Numbered from the stretch's first letter, positions 1-5,106 are shown. The stretch is DNA of 5,106 nt from JASFUX01 sp050050115 (GCA_050050115.1 JASFUX010000254.1:1-5106), one strand, 5' to 3'. The notes: a model not told the origin generated them from the sequence alone. Made by a program: numbers and translations.

Positions 1-28
1 GGCGACAGTTGCTAGTTGTTCATGTTCT

Positions 29-2020
29 CTATTCGTCCCCGGCGGCGTCGGAGCTGTCCGACGGAGCGGGGGTCGAGCGCGCCTGGGTCTCGCCGCCCAG
101 CTGGCTCTCCATCATCATGTTGAGCATACTGGTTGCAGCGGCGAATTCCTCCCGATCGATCGCATCGTCGTGGTTCGAATCGAGCGCGGGGAAGGCGGCC
201 AGGAAGCCCTGACCCGTCGGCCCGACAAGCTCCTCACGCTCGATCGCGTCGGAGAGGTTGTCGTCCATGGCGCCGAAGATCATCGAAACCGCGTCGAACT
301 GCGCGAGACCTTCGATGGGGTTCTCGACCGTTTCGTCGACCCAGCGATAGTTGACCCGCATGTAGGCCATCTCCGCAAACGTCTGATCGCCCCAAGTGAC
401 CATTCTGGTCGGGTCCGGGTTGGCGAAGTTCCGCTCGGAGTTGTCGTAGGTCCAGCTTGCGATCAGCTTCGAGCCGGCCGGAATCTCAAGCGGCTCGACG
501 AGGTCGTAATCGCGCTGCCAGTTGAAGTCGTACCGCGGCAGCGAGATCAGCATCTCTTCAGTGCCGTCCGGGTAGCGGATCTTCAGCTCCGACGAGCTGC
601 CGCGATAGTGCGCGTGCGGATAGATCGTGTAGAGAATGGCGTCGCGCGGGAAGTCCATGTACGCGGTCTCGAAGTGATCCGCGTCGCCCGGCGGGATGGC
701 CAGCGTGAAGTCGGCGATCACCGAGCTGCGCTTAATGTACGTCGGCGGCTCGTCGTAGAAGTAGAGCCCGACGCGGGTGACGTCGGTCTCGGCGCGGCCG
801 AACGTGGTGTAGTGCATCTGGAAGCCGATCGCGCCGCCCGGCGGGATCTGCGTGCCGACGTCGGTGGGAATGACTTGCGCTTCCTGGCCGGGGGTGTAGC
901 TGCCCACGGAGCCTCGCCAGCTGGACTGAGCGCCAATGCCGTTATCCGGCATTTGCGGCATGTAGCCGGAGAGCACGTGGTGCAGACCCTCGCGCGAACC
1001 GGGCAGGACCGTCGAGGCGCGCAGCCAGACTTCATGATCGAGCGGATTGGCGACGGCCGGGTATTGATACTCGATCACGCCGTTCGCCGGGATGTCGAAC
1101 GCGGGAACCTCGAGAATGAGATCGGGCTCGCCCAGCGGCCATTCGGCCAGTTGCGTGACATTCTCGACCAGCGGGTCGTCGCCTTCGCCGCGCTCGGCGC
1201 CGGCTTCGATCCAGTGCACCAGCGTGCGCGCCTGATCGAGCGTCAGTTCGGCGTCGTGCTTGAACTCGCCGATGTGCGGGTCGGCGAAGTAGGGCGGCAT
1301 CCGGTCGGTGCGGATGGTTTCGCGGATCATCGGCGCGTAGCCGCGAACGACGTCATAGCTGGTCATGGCGAACGGGCCGATGCCGCCCGGCGCGTGACAC
1401 GACGCGCAGCGCTCCATCAAAATGGGCGCGACGTCGTCCGTGTAGGAAATTTCTGCGTGCGCGGCCGCGTCGGCGTAGGGCAGCGCGATCTCTTCGCCCG
1501 TCGTCAGCGCAACCTCGGCGGAGGCGATTTCCTCACCGGCGAGATGCGCGGCGAGAGCGTCGGCGAGGTAGGCGTTGTCCGCATCGGCGACGGGGCCGTG
1601 GTAAGCCACTTCCCAACCCTGCGCAGGATCGATGAGGAAGGCTTCGCCGGCGCGCGTGACGCCGAGGCCTTCGGCGACCAATTGGCGCTCATCCATCAGC
1701 ACCGATACGTCGACGCCCAGATCTGCGATCTCCGCGGCGACGGCTTCGCGGTCGTCGTCGAGCTCGGCGTTGAGCATGTAGAAGACGACGCCTTGCTCGG
1801 CGTAGGTCTCTTCGAGGGCGTCGAGCGCCTGCGCGGCTGCGCGTGATGTTTCTGAGCCGTTCGCCGCGGTGACGATCACCACTGCGGGGGCGTCTGCGTA
1901 GTAGTAGAGCTCGTGCGAGCGACGGTTCTGGTCGACAAGGCGGAAATTGTCGACGTAAGCGGCCGCCGGGGAGGCGACGGCGAAAAGAGCAGTGGCGGCG
2001 AGCAGAGCTGTGCGGCGCAT
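29..2020 (-). CDS. Secreted multidomain protein: peroxiredoxin-like, cytochrome c, PHM/DBM-like copper monooxygenase, paired EF-hands
   Basis: A 663-residue protein predicted to act in the periplasm. Residues 1-21 form a signal peptide (RR, hydrophobic core, SPAAA before Tyr22). Residues 22-165 resemble an AhpC/TSA-type thioredoxin fold but contain no cysteine, so peroxidase chemistry is unlikely. Residues 190-280 are a cytochrome c domain with CASCH (205-209) and a probable axial Met241 in RMPPY. Residues 295-565 match the copper type II ascorbate-dependent monooxygenase fold: His347-His348, His403 (QMHY), His469-x-His471 (PHAHY) and Met551 correspond to the CuA and CuB ligands of PHM. Residues 586-597 and 614-625 are EF-hand loops. 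The only two cysteines are the heme ones, so the disulfides of animal PHM are absent. Similar redoxin/heme/copper chains are known from environmental bacteria and are mostly uncharacterised. A hydroxylase fed with electrons by its own heme is an inference; the substrate is unknown. The ATG start is supported by the signal peptide and an upstream AAGAGGG. Confidence 0.88.
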   Translation of the reverse strand: MRRTALLAATALFAVASPAAAYVDNFRLVDQNRRSHELYYYADAPAVVIVTAANGSETSRAAAQALDALEETYAEQGVVFYMLNAELDDDREAVAAEIADLGVDVSVLMDERQLVAEGLGVTRAGEAFLIDPAQGWEVAYHGPVADADNAYLADALAAHLAGEEIASAEVALTTGEEIALPYADAAAHAEISYTDDVAPILMERCASCHAPGGIGPFAMTSYDVVRGYAPMIRETIRTDRMPPYFADPHIGEFKHDAELTLDQARTLVHWIEAGAERGEGDDPLVENVTQLAEWPLGEPDLILEVPAFDIPANGVIEYQYPAVANPLDHEVWLRASTVLPGSREGLHHVLSGYMPQMPDNGIGAQSSWRGSVGSYTPGQEAQVIPTDVGTQIPPGGAIGFQMHYTTFGRAETDVTRVGLYFYDEPPTYIKRSSVIADFTLAIPPGDADHFETAYMDFPRDAILYTIYPHAHYRGSSSELKIRYPDGTEEMLISLPRYDFNWQRDYDLVEPLEIPAGSKLIASWTYDNSERNFANPDPTRMVTWGDQTFAEMAYMRVNYRWVDETVENPIEGLAQFDAVSMIFGAMDDNLSDAIEREELVGPTGQGFLAAFPALDSNHDDAIDREEFAAATSMLNMMMESQLGGETQARSTPAPSDSSDAAGDE

Positions 2021-2029
2021 GGTGTCGGA

Positions 2030-2036
2030 CCCTCTT
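2030..2036 (-). promoter_or_regulatory. Ribosome binding site of the heme/copper protein gene
   Basis: On the minus strand AAGAGGG lies 9 nt before the ATG at 2020. This purine-rich match to the 16S rRNA anti-Shine-Dalgarno sequence, together with the signal peptide that starts exactly there, fixes the start codon. Confidence 0.7.
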
Positions 2037-2050
2037 GAGTTGAGCGGCGC

Positions 2051-2079
2051 ACTATACGCGGGGATTCATCGAATTTCGA
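2051..2079 (-). promoter_or_regulatory. Candidate sigma-70-type promoter for the heme/copper protein gene
   Basis: On the minus strand TCGAAA (2079-2074, 4 of 6 matches to TTGACA) is followed after 17 nt by TATAGT (2056-2051). Transcription would begin near 2044, leaving a leader of about 24 nt with the ribosome binding site. It sits at the edge of an AT-rich stretch, downstream of a strong terminator, which is where a promoter must be if the gene is expressed on its own. The -35 match is weak, so the exact hexamers are uncertain. Confidence 0.35.
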
Positions 2080-2104
2080 GAATTGAAATGCGCATTTCGG
2101 AAAT
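2069..2104. promoter_or_regulatory. Cluster of overlapping palindromes, candidate operator
   Basis: Three perfect palindromes crowd into 36 bp just upstream of the heme/copper gene: TCGAATTTCGA (2069-2079, single central base, covering the -35 candidate), GAAATGCGCATTTC (2085-2098, 14 bp without a spacer) and ATTTCGGAAAT (2094-2104, overlapping the previous one). Seen as half-sites, ATTTC or its complement GAAAT occurs four times (2073, 2085, 2094, 2100). This arrangement suits cooperative binding of a dimeric regulator next to a promoter. I cannot assign a regulator family. Confidence 0.4.
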
Positions 2105-2108
2105 TTAA

Positions 2109-2121
2109 TGAACGCCGTTCA
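2109..2121. repeat. 13-bp palindrome in the AT-rich gap
   Basis: TGAACGCCGTTCA is a perfect inverted repeat with 6-bp arms around one central C. It lies about 35 bp upstream of the -35 candidate of the heme/copper gene, in a 60-bp stretch (2101-2160) that is only 30% G+C. It could be a second regulator site. It does not fit the alphaproteobacterial LexA pattern of GAAC or GTTC with a 7-bp gap before GTTC. Confidence 0.3.
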
Positions 2122-2161
2122 CAAACCCTTAAAGCTAGAAAAATCAGATATTTATACCTTG

Positions 2162-2196
2162 AAAAGCAACAGCCCCGGCGCGAACGCCGGGGCTGT
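2162..2196 (-). terminator. Intrinsic terminator of the transporter operon
   Basis: On the minus strand a perfect 12-bp stem (ACAGCCCCGGCG at 2196-2185 pairing with 2180-2169) closes a TTCG tetraloop and is followed by TGCTTTTC, a short T-rich tail. It begins 31 nt after the symporter stop codon. The plus-strand side has no T-run, so it acts only on minus-strand transcription. It separates the transporter unit from the heme/copper gene. Confidence 0.88.
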
Positions 2197-2227
2197 CGTC
2201 AGTTCAAGGCTCTATCGCGGCTAGGGA

Positions 2228-3754
2228 CTAGAAGTCCATCAGCCGGTCGATGTCCTCGTCGATCTTCGGCGGCTTCTGCAGCAGCGAGATCCCAATGAAG
2301 AGAATCGTCGAGATCAGCATCGCCACGGCGCCTTCGGCGACCCCGCGGGGGAAGCTGAAGCCGTCGAATTCGATGCCCGCGAGGCCGAACGCGGGGATCT
2401 GTACAGAGAAGTTGATGACGAGCGCGACCACGATGGCGACGCTGGCGGCGAGCGCCGTCGCGCGTTTCCAGTTGAGCCCGATGGCGACCACCGGCGCCAG
2501 CGACGCCGCGAAGGTGCCCCAGCCGAACGAGCCGAGGAGCGCGACGAGCTCTCCCGAGTAGTAGTAGGCGTACATCGCGAAGACGAGCGCGACCACCGAC
2601 AGCCCGATTGTCGCGACCCGCGCCCAGAGCAGCTCGTTGTCGGCCGAGCGTCCACGGATCGAACGCGGAATGTCGTGGATCGCCGCGGCCGCTCCGATGT
2701 TCAGGAAGGCGTCAGCGGTGGACATGATCGCCGAGAACAGCCCGGCGAACACCACGCCTGCGAGGAGCGGGTTGGTGAAGATGTTCAAGAACTCCGGCGC
2801 GGCGAGGTCCGCGGCCGCGAGCGGATCGAGCTCGCCCGAGACGACCTTCGCGCGCATGATCACGCCGACCGCGATCCACAGCAGCGCCGCGACGCCGTAG
2901 CCGATCAGCGCGATCGGCAGGATGGTGCGCGCGTAGGAGATTTTTCGCGCCATCGCGTTCTTGGTGATGATGTGCGGCTGGCCGGTGCCCCCAAAGCCGA
3001 ACATGAAGAACCATGCAGCGACGGCGACGGGCCCCAGCGTGCCCCAAGGCATGATCGCCTCGGGATCGTCTTCGAGAATGTGCGCCGAAGCCTCGGCGAA
3101 GCCGCCGTCGAACACCGTCGCGGCGGTCCAGACGACGAGGATCCCGGCGATCACCATGATCCCGCCCTGAACCAAGTCGGTGTAAACTGAGGCGATGATC
3201 CCGCCGGTGACCGCATAGAACACCAGCACGGCGAGCGAGATCGCCGCGCAGAGATAAAGCGGGACGGCCTCGAAGAAGGGCGTGGCGTCGAGCACGGACT
3301 TGAACACCACCGCCATGGCGAGAATTTGCGTGGCGAGATAGCCCAGCACGCCGAGGATGATCGTAAGCCCGGTGAGGAAGCGAACCGCTTCGCTGTTGTA
3401 GCGCGCCGCGAGAATGTCAGGCAGGGAGATCGACTTGCGGACCTCGGCGATCATCCGGATCCGTTTGGCGTTCATGAAGAAGCCGAGCGAATAGCCGAAC
3501 CCGGCGACGACCACCATCCACACCGAACTCATGCCCAGGTTGTAGACGAGCCCGGGCCCGCCGACGAAACCGAAGCCGGAGAGGGTGGTCGAAAACACCG
3601 CCATGCCGAGGATGACCGGCCCGAGGTTCTGGCCGGCCATGAAGAAGTCGTGCGCCGATTTGGTGCGGCGGATCGCCCAGACGCCGACGCCGATCGAGAG
3701 CGCCATATAGCCGATGACGCAGGCGAGAACGATGAGGGAGCGATACTCGTCCAT
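2228..3754 (-). CDS. Sodium:solute symporter (SSS family, PutP-like), large transport subunit
   Basis: A 508-residue integral inner-membrane protein with about 13 hydrophobic segments, the usual size and topology of SSS-family (LeuT-fold) Na+-coupled symporters. Numbered from the ATG, family features include YTDLVQGG (191-198), GQPH (258-261, as in PutP) and MSTAD (344-348), where Ser345-Thr346 align with the PutP Na2-site Ser/Thr pair. The substrate cannot be read from sequence; PutP-like, carboxylate or sugar specificity are all possible. The start is best placed at ATG 3754: an upstream GTG (3757) is in frame, but AGGGAGG lies only 3 nt before it and 6 nt before the ATG. The ATG overlaps the stop of the upstream small membrane protein gene by one base (TGATG), implying coupled translation and probable partnership. 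A strong terminator follows. The C-terminal tail (KPPKIDEDIDRLMDF) is charged and probably cytoplasmic. Confidence 0.9.
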   Translation of the reverse strand: MDEYRSLIVLACVIGYMALSIGVGVWAIRRTKSAHDFFMAGQNLGPVILGMAVFSTTLSGFGFVGGPGLVYNLGMSSVWMVVVAGFGYSLGFFMNAKRIRMIAEVRKSISLPDILAARYNSEAVRFLTGLTIILGVLGYLATQILAMAVVFKSVLDATPFFEAVPLYLCAAISLAVLVFYAVTGGIIASVYTDLVQGGIMVIAGILVVWTAATVFDGGFAEASAHILEDDPEAIMPWGTLGPVAVAAWFFMFGFGGTGQPHIITKNAMARKISYARTILPIALIGYGVAALLWIAVGVIMRAKVVSGELDPLAAADLAAPEFLNIFTNPLLAGVVFAGLFSAIMSTADAFLNIGAAAAIHDIPRSIRGRSADNELLWARVATIGLSVVALVFAMYAYYYSGELVALLGSFGWGTFAASLAPVVAIGLNWKRATALAASVAIVVALVINFSVQIPAFGLAGIEFDGFSFPRGVAEGAVAMLISTILFIGISLLQKPPKIDEDIDRLMDF

Positions 3755-4287
3755 CACGCGCCTCCCTGCTCTTTGGCGCGCAGCTCCGCCGCGTAAGCGG
3801 TGAACGCGTCCTCATCTTCCTTGGGCAGAACAAAAACGCGGAAGCCGAGACCAAACACGGAGATGAACGACAGCGCGCTGATCCAGGTGCCGTAGATCAT
3901 CCACGCGGTCGGGACCGGAAAACCGAAGAAGTAGCCGGTCTCGCCGGTGTCCAGGAACTGCTTGTAGGAGAAGAACAAGGCGGCCCAGGAGGCGAGCACG
4001 CACACCGTCGAACCCGCCATGAGCAGCTTGAACAAGGTTGTCCGCCGCTCCTCCCGCACCCCGAGCGCCATCAAGAACGGGCCGACGGCCAGGGAGGCGC
4101 ATTGAAAGACGAAGACCGCCCATTGAATCGGGATGAAACGCTCTACGCCGTTGCCGCCGACCGTCATCTCGGCGATCCCGTCGGGGTGACCCAAGATGTT
4201 CGGCGTCGTCTCGGGCGCGTACATCGCGTATCCGCCTGAGATCGCCATGACGATCAGGCAGATGAAAACGTAGTGGATGAGCTTCAC
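3754..4287 (-). CDS. Four-TM membrane protein, likely small partner of the SSS symporter
   Basis: A 177-residue protein with four predicted membrane segments (about 4-23, 52-76, 85-107, 127-153). An outward loop follows segment 1 (24-51, APETTPN...), and the tail is charged (PKEDED, then AELRAKEQ). No enzyme motif is visible. The stretch YFFGFPVPTAWMIYG loosely recalls the FGFPLGFWF region of the DUF4212 small subunits that accompany some sodium:solute symporters, but those proteins are about half this length with two membrane segments, so membership is not claimed. Its stop overlaps the symporter ATG (TGATG), which argues for a stoichiometric or regulatory partner. The start is GTG, preceded by AGGGGGAG (4292-4299) with a 4-nt gap; I saw no better in-frame start. 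It may be a scaffold, substrate-loop donor or stability factor; function is inferred from context only. Confidence 0.82.
   Translation of the reverse strand: MKLIHYVFICLIVMAISGGYAMYAPETTPNILGHPDGIAEMTVGGNGVERFIPIQWAVFVFQCASLAVGPFLMALGVREERRTTLFKLLMAGSTVCVLASWAALFFSYKQFLDTGETGYFFGFPVPTAWMIYGTWISALSFISVFGLGFRVFVLPKEDEDAFTAYAAELRAKEQGGA
3761..3767 (-). promoter_or_regulatory. Ribosome binding site deciding the symporter start
   Basis: AGGGAGG on the minus strand lies inside the end of the preceding gene. It is 6 nt from ATG 3754 and only 3 nt from GTG 3757. Normal spacing therefore favours the ATG, making the protein one residue shorter than the longest reading. Confidence 0.75.
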
Positions 4288-4291
4288 GAGT

Positions 4292-4299
4292 CTCCCCCT
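4292..4299 (-). promoter_or_regulatory. Ribosome binding site for the GTG-started membrane protein
   Basis: AGGGGGAG on the minus strand ends 4 nt before GTG 4287. The 3' arm of a 9-bp hairpin (4300-4329) ends at the very next base upstream, so accessibility of this site may depend on that structure. Confidence 0.65.
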
Positions 4300-4329
4300 G
4301 TCCGCGCCCGTCGCCGCAGCGGCGCGGAC
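4300..4329 (-). repeat. Leader hairpin abutting the ribosome binding site
   Basis: On the minus strand GTCCGCGCC (4329-4321) pairs perfectly with GGCGCGGAC (4308-4300) across a 12-nt loop. The stem ends directly at the Shine-Dalgarno sequence of the small membrane protein gene. In GC-rich DNA a 9-bp stem can arise by chance, but the position makes a role in translation initiation plausible. Confidence 0.4.
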
Positions 4330-4345
4330 GAGCCCTTCGTTCCCG

Positions 4346-4378
4346 TTTTGCGGGCGCGCGCTCGCGCCGCCCGCAAAA
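4346..4378. repeat. Strong inverted repeat with outward T/A flanks
   Basis: TTTTGCGGGC (4346-4355) and GCCCGCAAAA (4369-4378) are perfect 10-bp complements. One more G-C pair (4356/4368) follows, then a one-base bulge and three further pairs, closing a 4-nt loop. On either strand the T-run is at the 5' side and the A-run at the 3' side, the reverse of an intrinsic terminator. A protein-binding site or leader hairpin is more likely. Confidence 0.5.
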
Positions 4379-4399
4379 TGCGAGCGCGCACGGTTTGGA

Positions 4400-4419
4400 C
4401 CTTGTTCGACCCTTGTTCG
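4400..4419. repeat. 9-bp direct repeat with 11-bp period
   Basis: CCTTGTTCG occurs at 4400-4408 and again at 4411-4419 (CGAACAAGG on the minus strand). The 11-bp period places both copies on about the same face of the helix, as expected of a tandem regulator site. It lies upstream of the transporter unit, between the promoter candidate and the 4346-4378 inverted repeat. Regulator unknown. Confidence 0.35.
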
Positions 4420-4441
4420 CCCGCCGCGCCCCTGATCGCGC

Positions 4442-4471
4442 TACATCGCAGGATGCGGACGCGTTCGTCAA
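4442..4471 (-). promoter_or_regulatory. Weak promoter candidate for the transporter operon
   Basis: On the minus strand TTGACG (4471-4466), the -35 form favoured in alphaproteobacteria, is followed by GCGATGTA (4449-4442), a partial match (5 of 8) to the Caulobacter-type GCTANAWC -10. Transcription from here would give a leader of about 150 nt carrying the direct repeat and two hairpins. The -10 match is poor and the -35 overlaps the hairpin after the upstream gene, so this is tentative. Confidence 0.25.
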
Positions 4472-4484
4472 TCGCGCATCCGCA
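4454..4484 (-). terminator. Possible 3' hairpin of the PQQ dehydrogenase gene
   Basis: On the minus strand TGCGGA (4484-4479) and CGCG (4476-4473) pair with CGCG (4463-4460) and TCCGCA (4459-4454), giving a 10-bp stem with a 2-nt bulge and 9-nt loop. It starts 21 nt after the stop codon. There is no T-run, so it may stabilise the 3' end or act with Rho; it is not a standard intrinsic terminator. Confidence 0.3.
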
Positions 4485-4505
4485 CGTCGGCGCGCGGCGC
4501 GCGAT

Positions 4506-5106
4506 CTAGTCGGCGGGCTTGAACGCCAGGAGCGCGTTGCCTGTCGGCTGGCTGAACATGCCGTATCCCGATCCGATGAACACGGCCCCGCCGCCCGCGG
4601 CGATCCCGTGGCTGTCGATCGATCCGCCGAAGGCGTCGAGCCCGTTCAGCGCCTGATAGTCGCCGATGGTGTCGTAGAAGAAGAGCTGTTCGCCGGTCTC
4701 TCCGTCAAAGACGTAGAGCCGTCCGTCGATGGTCCCCGCGATCACCGCGCCGTCGACGACGATCGGAGTGGCGGAGAAGCCGTACAGGCCCTCACATCCG
4801 GCGGGCGGCCCGCGGTCGTCCGAGCAATCAGCTTCAGCTTCGACCGACCATGCAGGCTCGCCGGTCGCGATGTCGAAGGCGTAGAGGCCGGGCGAAAGCG
4901 GCGTGTCGCCGACGCGCGGAATCGCCGGGTCGTTGATCGGCAGGAACACCCGCTCGCCGTCGATCGCGATCCCCCAGTGGTTACCGCCGAGAGCGGTGCC
5001 AAAGCCGACGCGCTGGTTCCAGAGCACCTCGCCGGTGTCCGGGTCGAGCGCCCAGAGGTCGCCCGACTTCTGGCCCGCCAGGAGAACGTCCGTTCCGTCC
5101 GCCAGC
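4506..5106 (-). CDS. PQQ-type beta-propeller dehydrogenase, polyvinyl-alcohol-dehydrogenase-like, C-terminal part
   Basis: Only the last 199 residues and the stop codon are in the window; the frame stays open to the window edge, so the start lies beyond 5106. Propeller blade motifs repeat: GDLWALDPDTGEVLW (visible residues 15-29), GLYAFDIATGEPAW (73-86), GRLYVFDGETGEQL (129-142) and a closing GNALLAF (189-195). GGNHWGIA, a two-cysteine loop (Cys94, Cys104) before GFSATPIVVDGAVIAGTIDG, and GGSIDSHG...GSGYG resemble the C-terminal half of quinoprotein polyvinyl alcohol dehydrogenases. Members of that family are periplasmic, oxidise secondary alcohols with PQQ, and often carry a cytochrome c domain at the N-terminus, which cannot be checked here. 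Real substrate may be another alcohol. A non-catalytic PQQ-like propeller is the main alternative, since the catalytic Asp/Asn and Ca2+ site would mostly lie upstream. Confidence 0.8.
   Translation of the reverse strand, partial: LADGTDVLLAGQKSGDLWALDPDTGEVLWNQRVGFGTALGGNHWGIAIDGERVFLPINDPAIPRVGDTPLSPGLYAFDIATGEPAWSVEAEADCSDDRGPPAGCEGLYGFSATPIVVDGAVIAGTIDGRLYVFDGETGEQLFFYDTIGDYQALNGLDAFGGSIDSHGIAAGGGAVFIGSGYGMFSQPTGNALLAFKPAD

Noticed and set aside
1..28. Short segment after the stop of the heme/copper gene.
   Set aside because: Too short to hold a supported gene; I see no hairpin terminator, and the one ATG on the minus strand meets a stop after three codons.
170..1846. A 558-codon open frame on the plus strand opposite the heme/copper gene.
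   Set aside because: It mirrors a well-supported gene in GC-rich DNA, where antisense frames often stay open. Its product is rich in R, V, G and D, has no recognisable domain, and has no sign of its own promoter.
2109..2121. TGAACGCCGTTCA considered as an SOS (LexA) box.
   Set aside because: The alphaproteobacterial LexA site needs a 7-bp gap between the half-sites; here the gap between GAAC and GTTC is 3 bp.
3326..3796. Plus-strand open frame opposite the symporter start and the end of the small membrane protein gene.
   Set aside because: Its charged, low-complexity product (many H, D, E, R) is the complement of hydrophobic transmembrane codons, and it crosses two well-supported genes on the other strand.
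4346..4378. Inverted repeat considered as a bidirectional intrinsic terminator.
   Set aside because: The T-run precedes rather than follows the stem on both strands.
3812..4471. Minus-strand 219-codon frame overlapping the four-TM protein and its leader.
   Set aside because: The arginine-rich product has no domain. The other minus-strand frame encodes a clear membrane protein with a ribosome binding site and a coupled downstream gene.
4273..4509. Plus-strand 78-codon frame across the 4288-4505 gap.
   Set aside because: The arginine/alanine-rich composition is that of GC-rich noncoding DNA, the frame starts inside the opposite gene, and I saw no convincing ribosome binding site.

Overview
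The window is GC-rich bacterial DNA (roughly 60-65% G+C by eye). All four recognisable genes lie on the minus strand, so reading order runs from high to low coordinates. The dense packing, the GC-rich codon third positions, and the families present (a PQQ beta-propeller dehydrogenase of the polyvinyl-alcohol-dehydrogenase type, a multidomain heme/copper secreted oxidase and a sodium:solute symporter) would fit an aerobic Gram-negative bacterium. An alphaproteobacterium (Hyphomonadaceae/Parvularculaceae-like) is my best guess, but it rests on overall style and not on a phylogenetic marker. There is no RNA gene, CRISPR array, insertion sequence or phage gene.

Layout in transcription order. (1) 5106-4506: the 3' end of a gene for a PQQ-type beta-propeller dehydrogenase; its start lies outside the window. 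(2) 4505-4288: a 218-bp gap with a hairpin after the stop codon, a weak promoter candidate, a 9-bp direct repeat with an 11-bp period and two further inverted repeats, the last of which abuts the next gene's ribosome binding site. (3) 4287-3754: a 177-residue protein with four predicted membrane segments, starting at GTG. (4) 3754-2228: an SSS-family sodium:solute symporter whose ATG overlaps the preceding stop in a TGATG junction, so the two are almost certainly translationally coupled. A clean intrinsic terminator with a 12-bp stem and UUCG loop follows. (5) 2168-2021: an AT-rich regulatory gap with several overlapping palindromes and a promoter candidate. (6) 2020-29: a 663-residue secreted protein with a signal peptide, a cysteine-free peroxiredoxin-like domain, a c-type heme motif, a PHM/DBM-like copper monooxygenase module with every expected copper ligand, and a C-terminal pair of EF-hands.

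How the genes may work together (inference): the propeller dehydrogenase and the heme/copper protein both look like periplasmic redox enzymes. The small membrane protein plus symporter look like a two-gene uptake system for an organic solute, perhaps an oxidation product. Terminator and promoter positions suggest at least three transcription units, so the functional link is only suggested by proximity. The most interesting item is the 663-residue protein, where a heme c domain and a PHM-type dicopper site share one chain.
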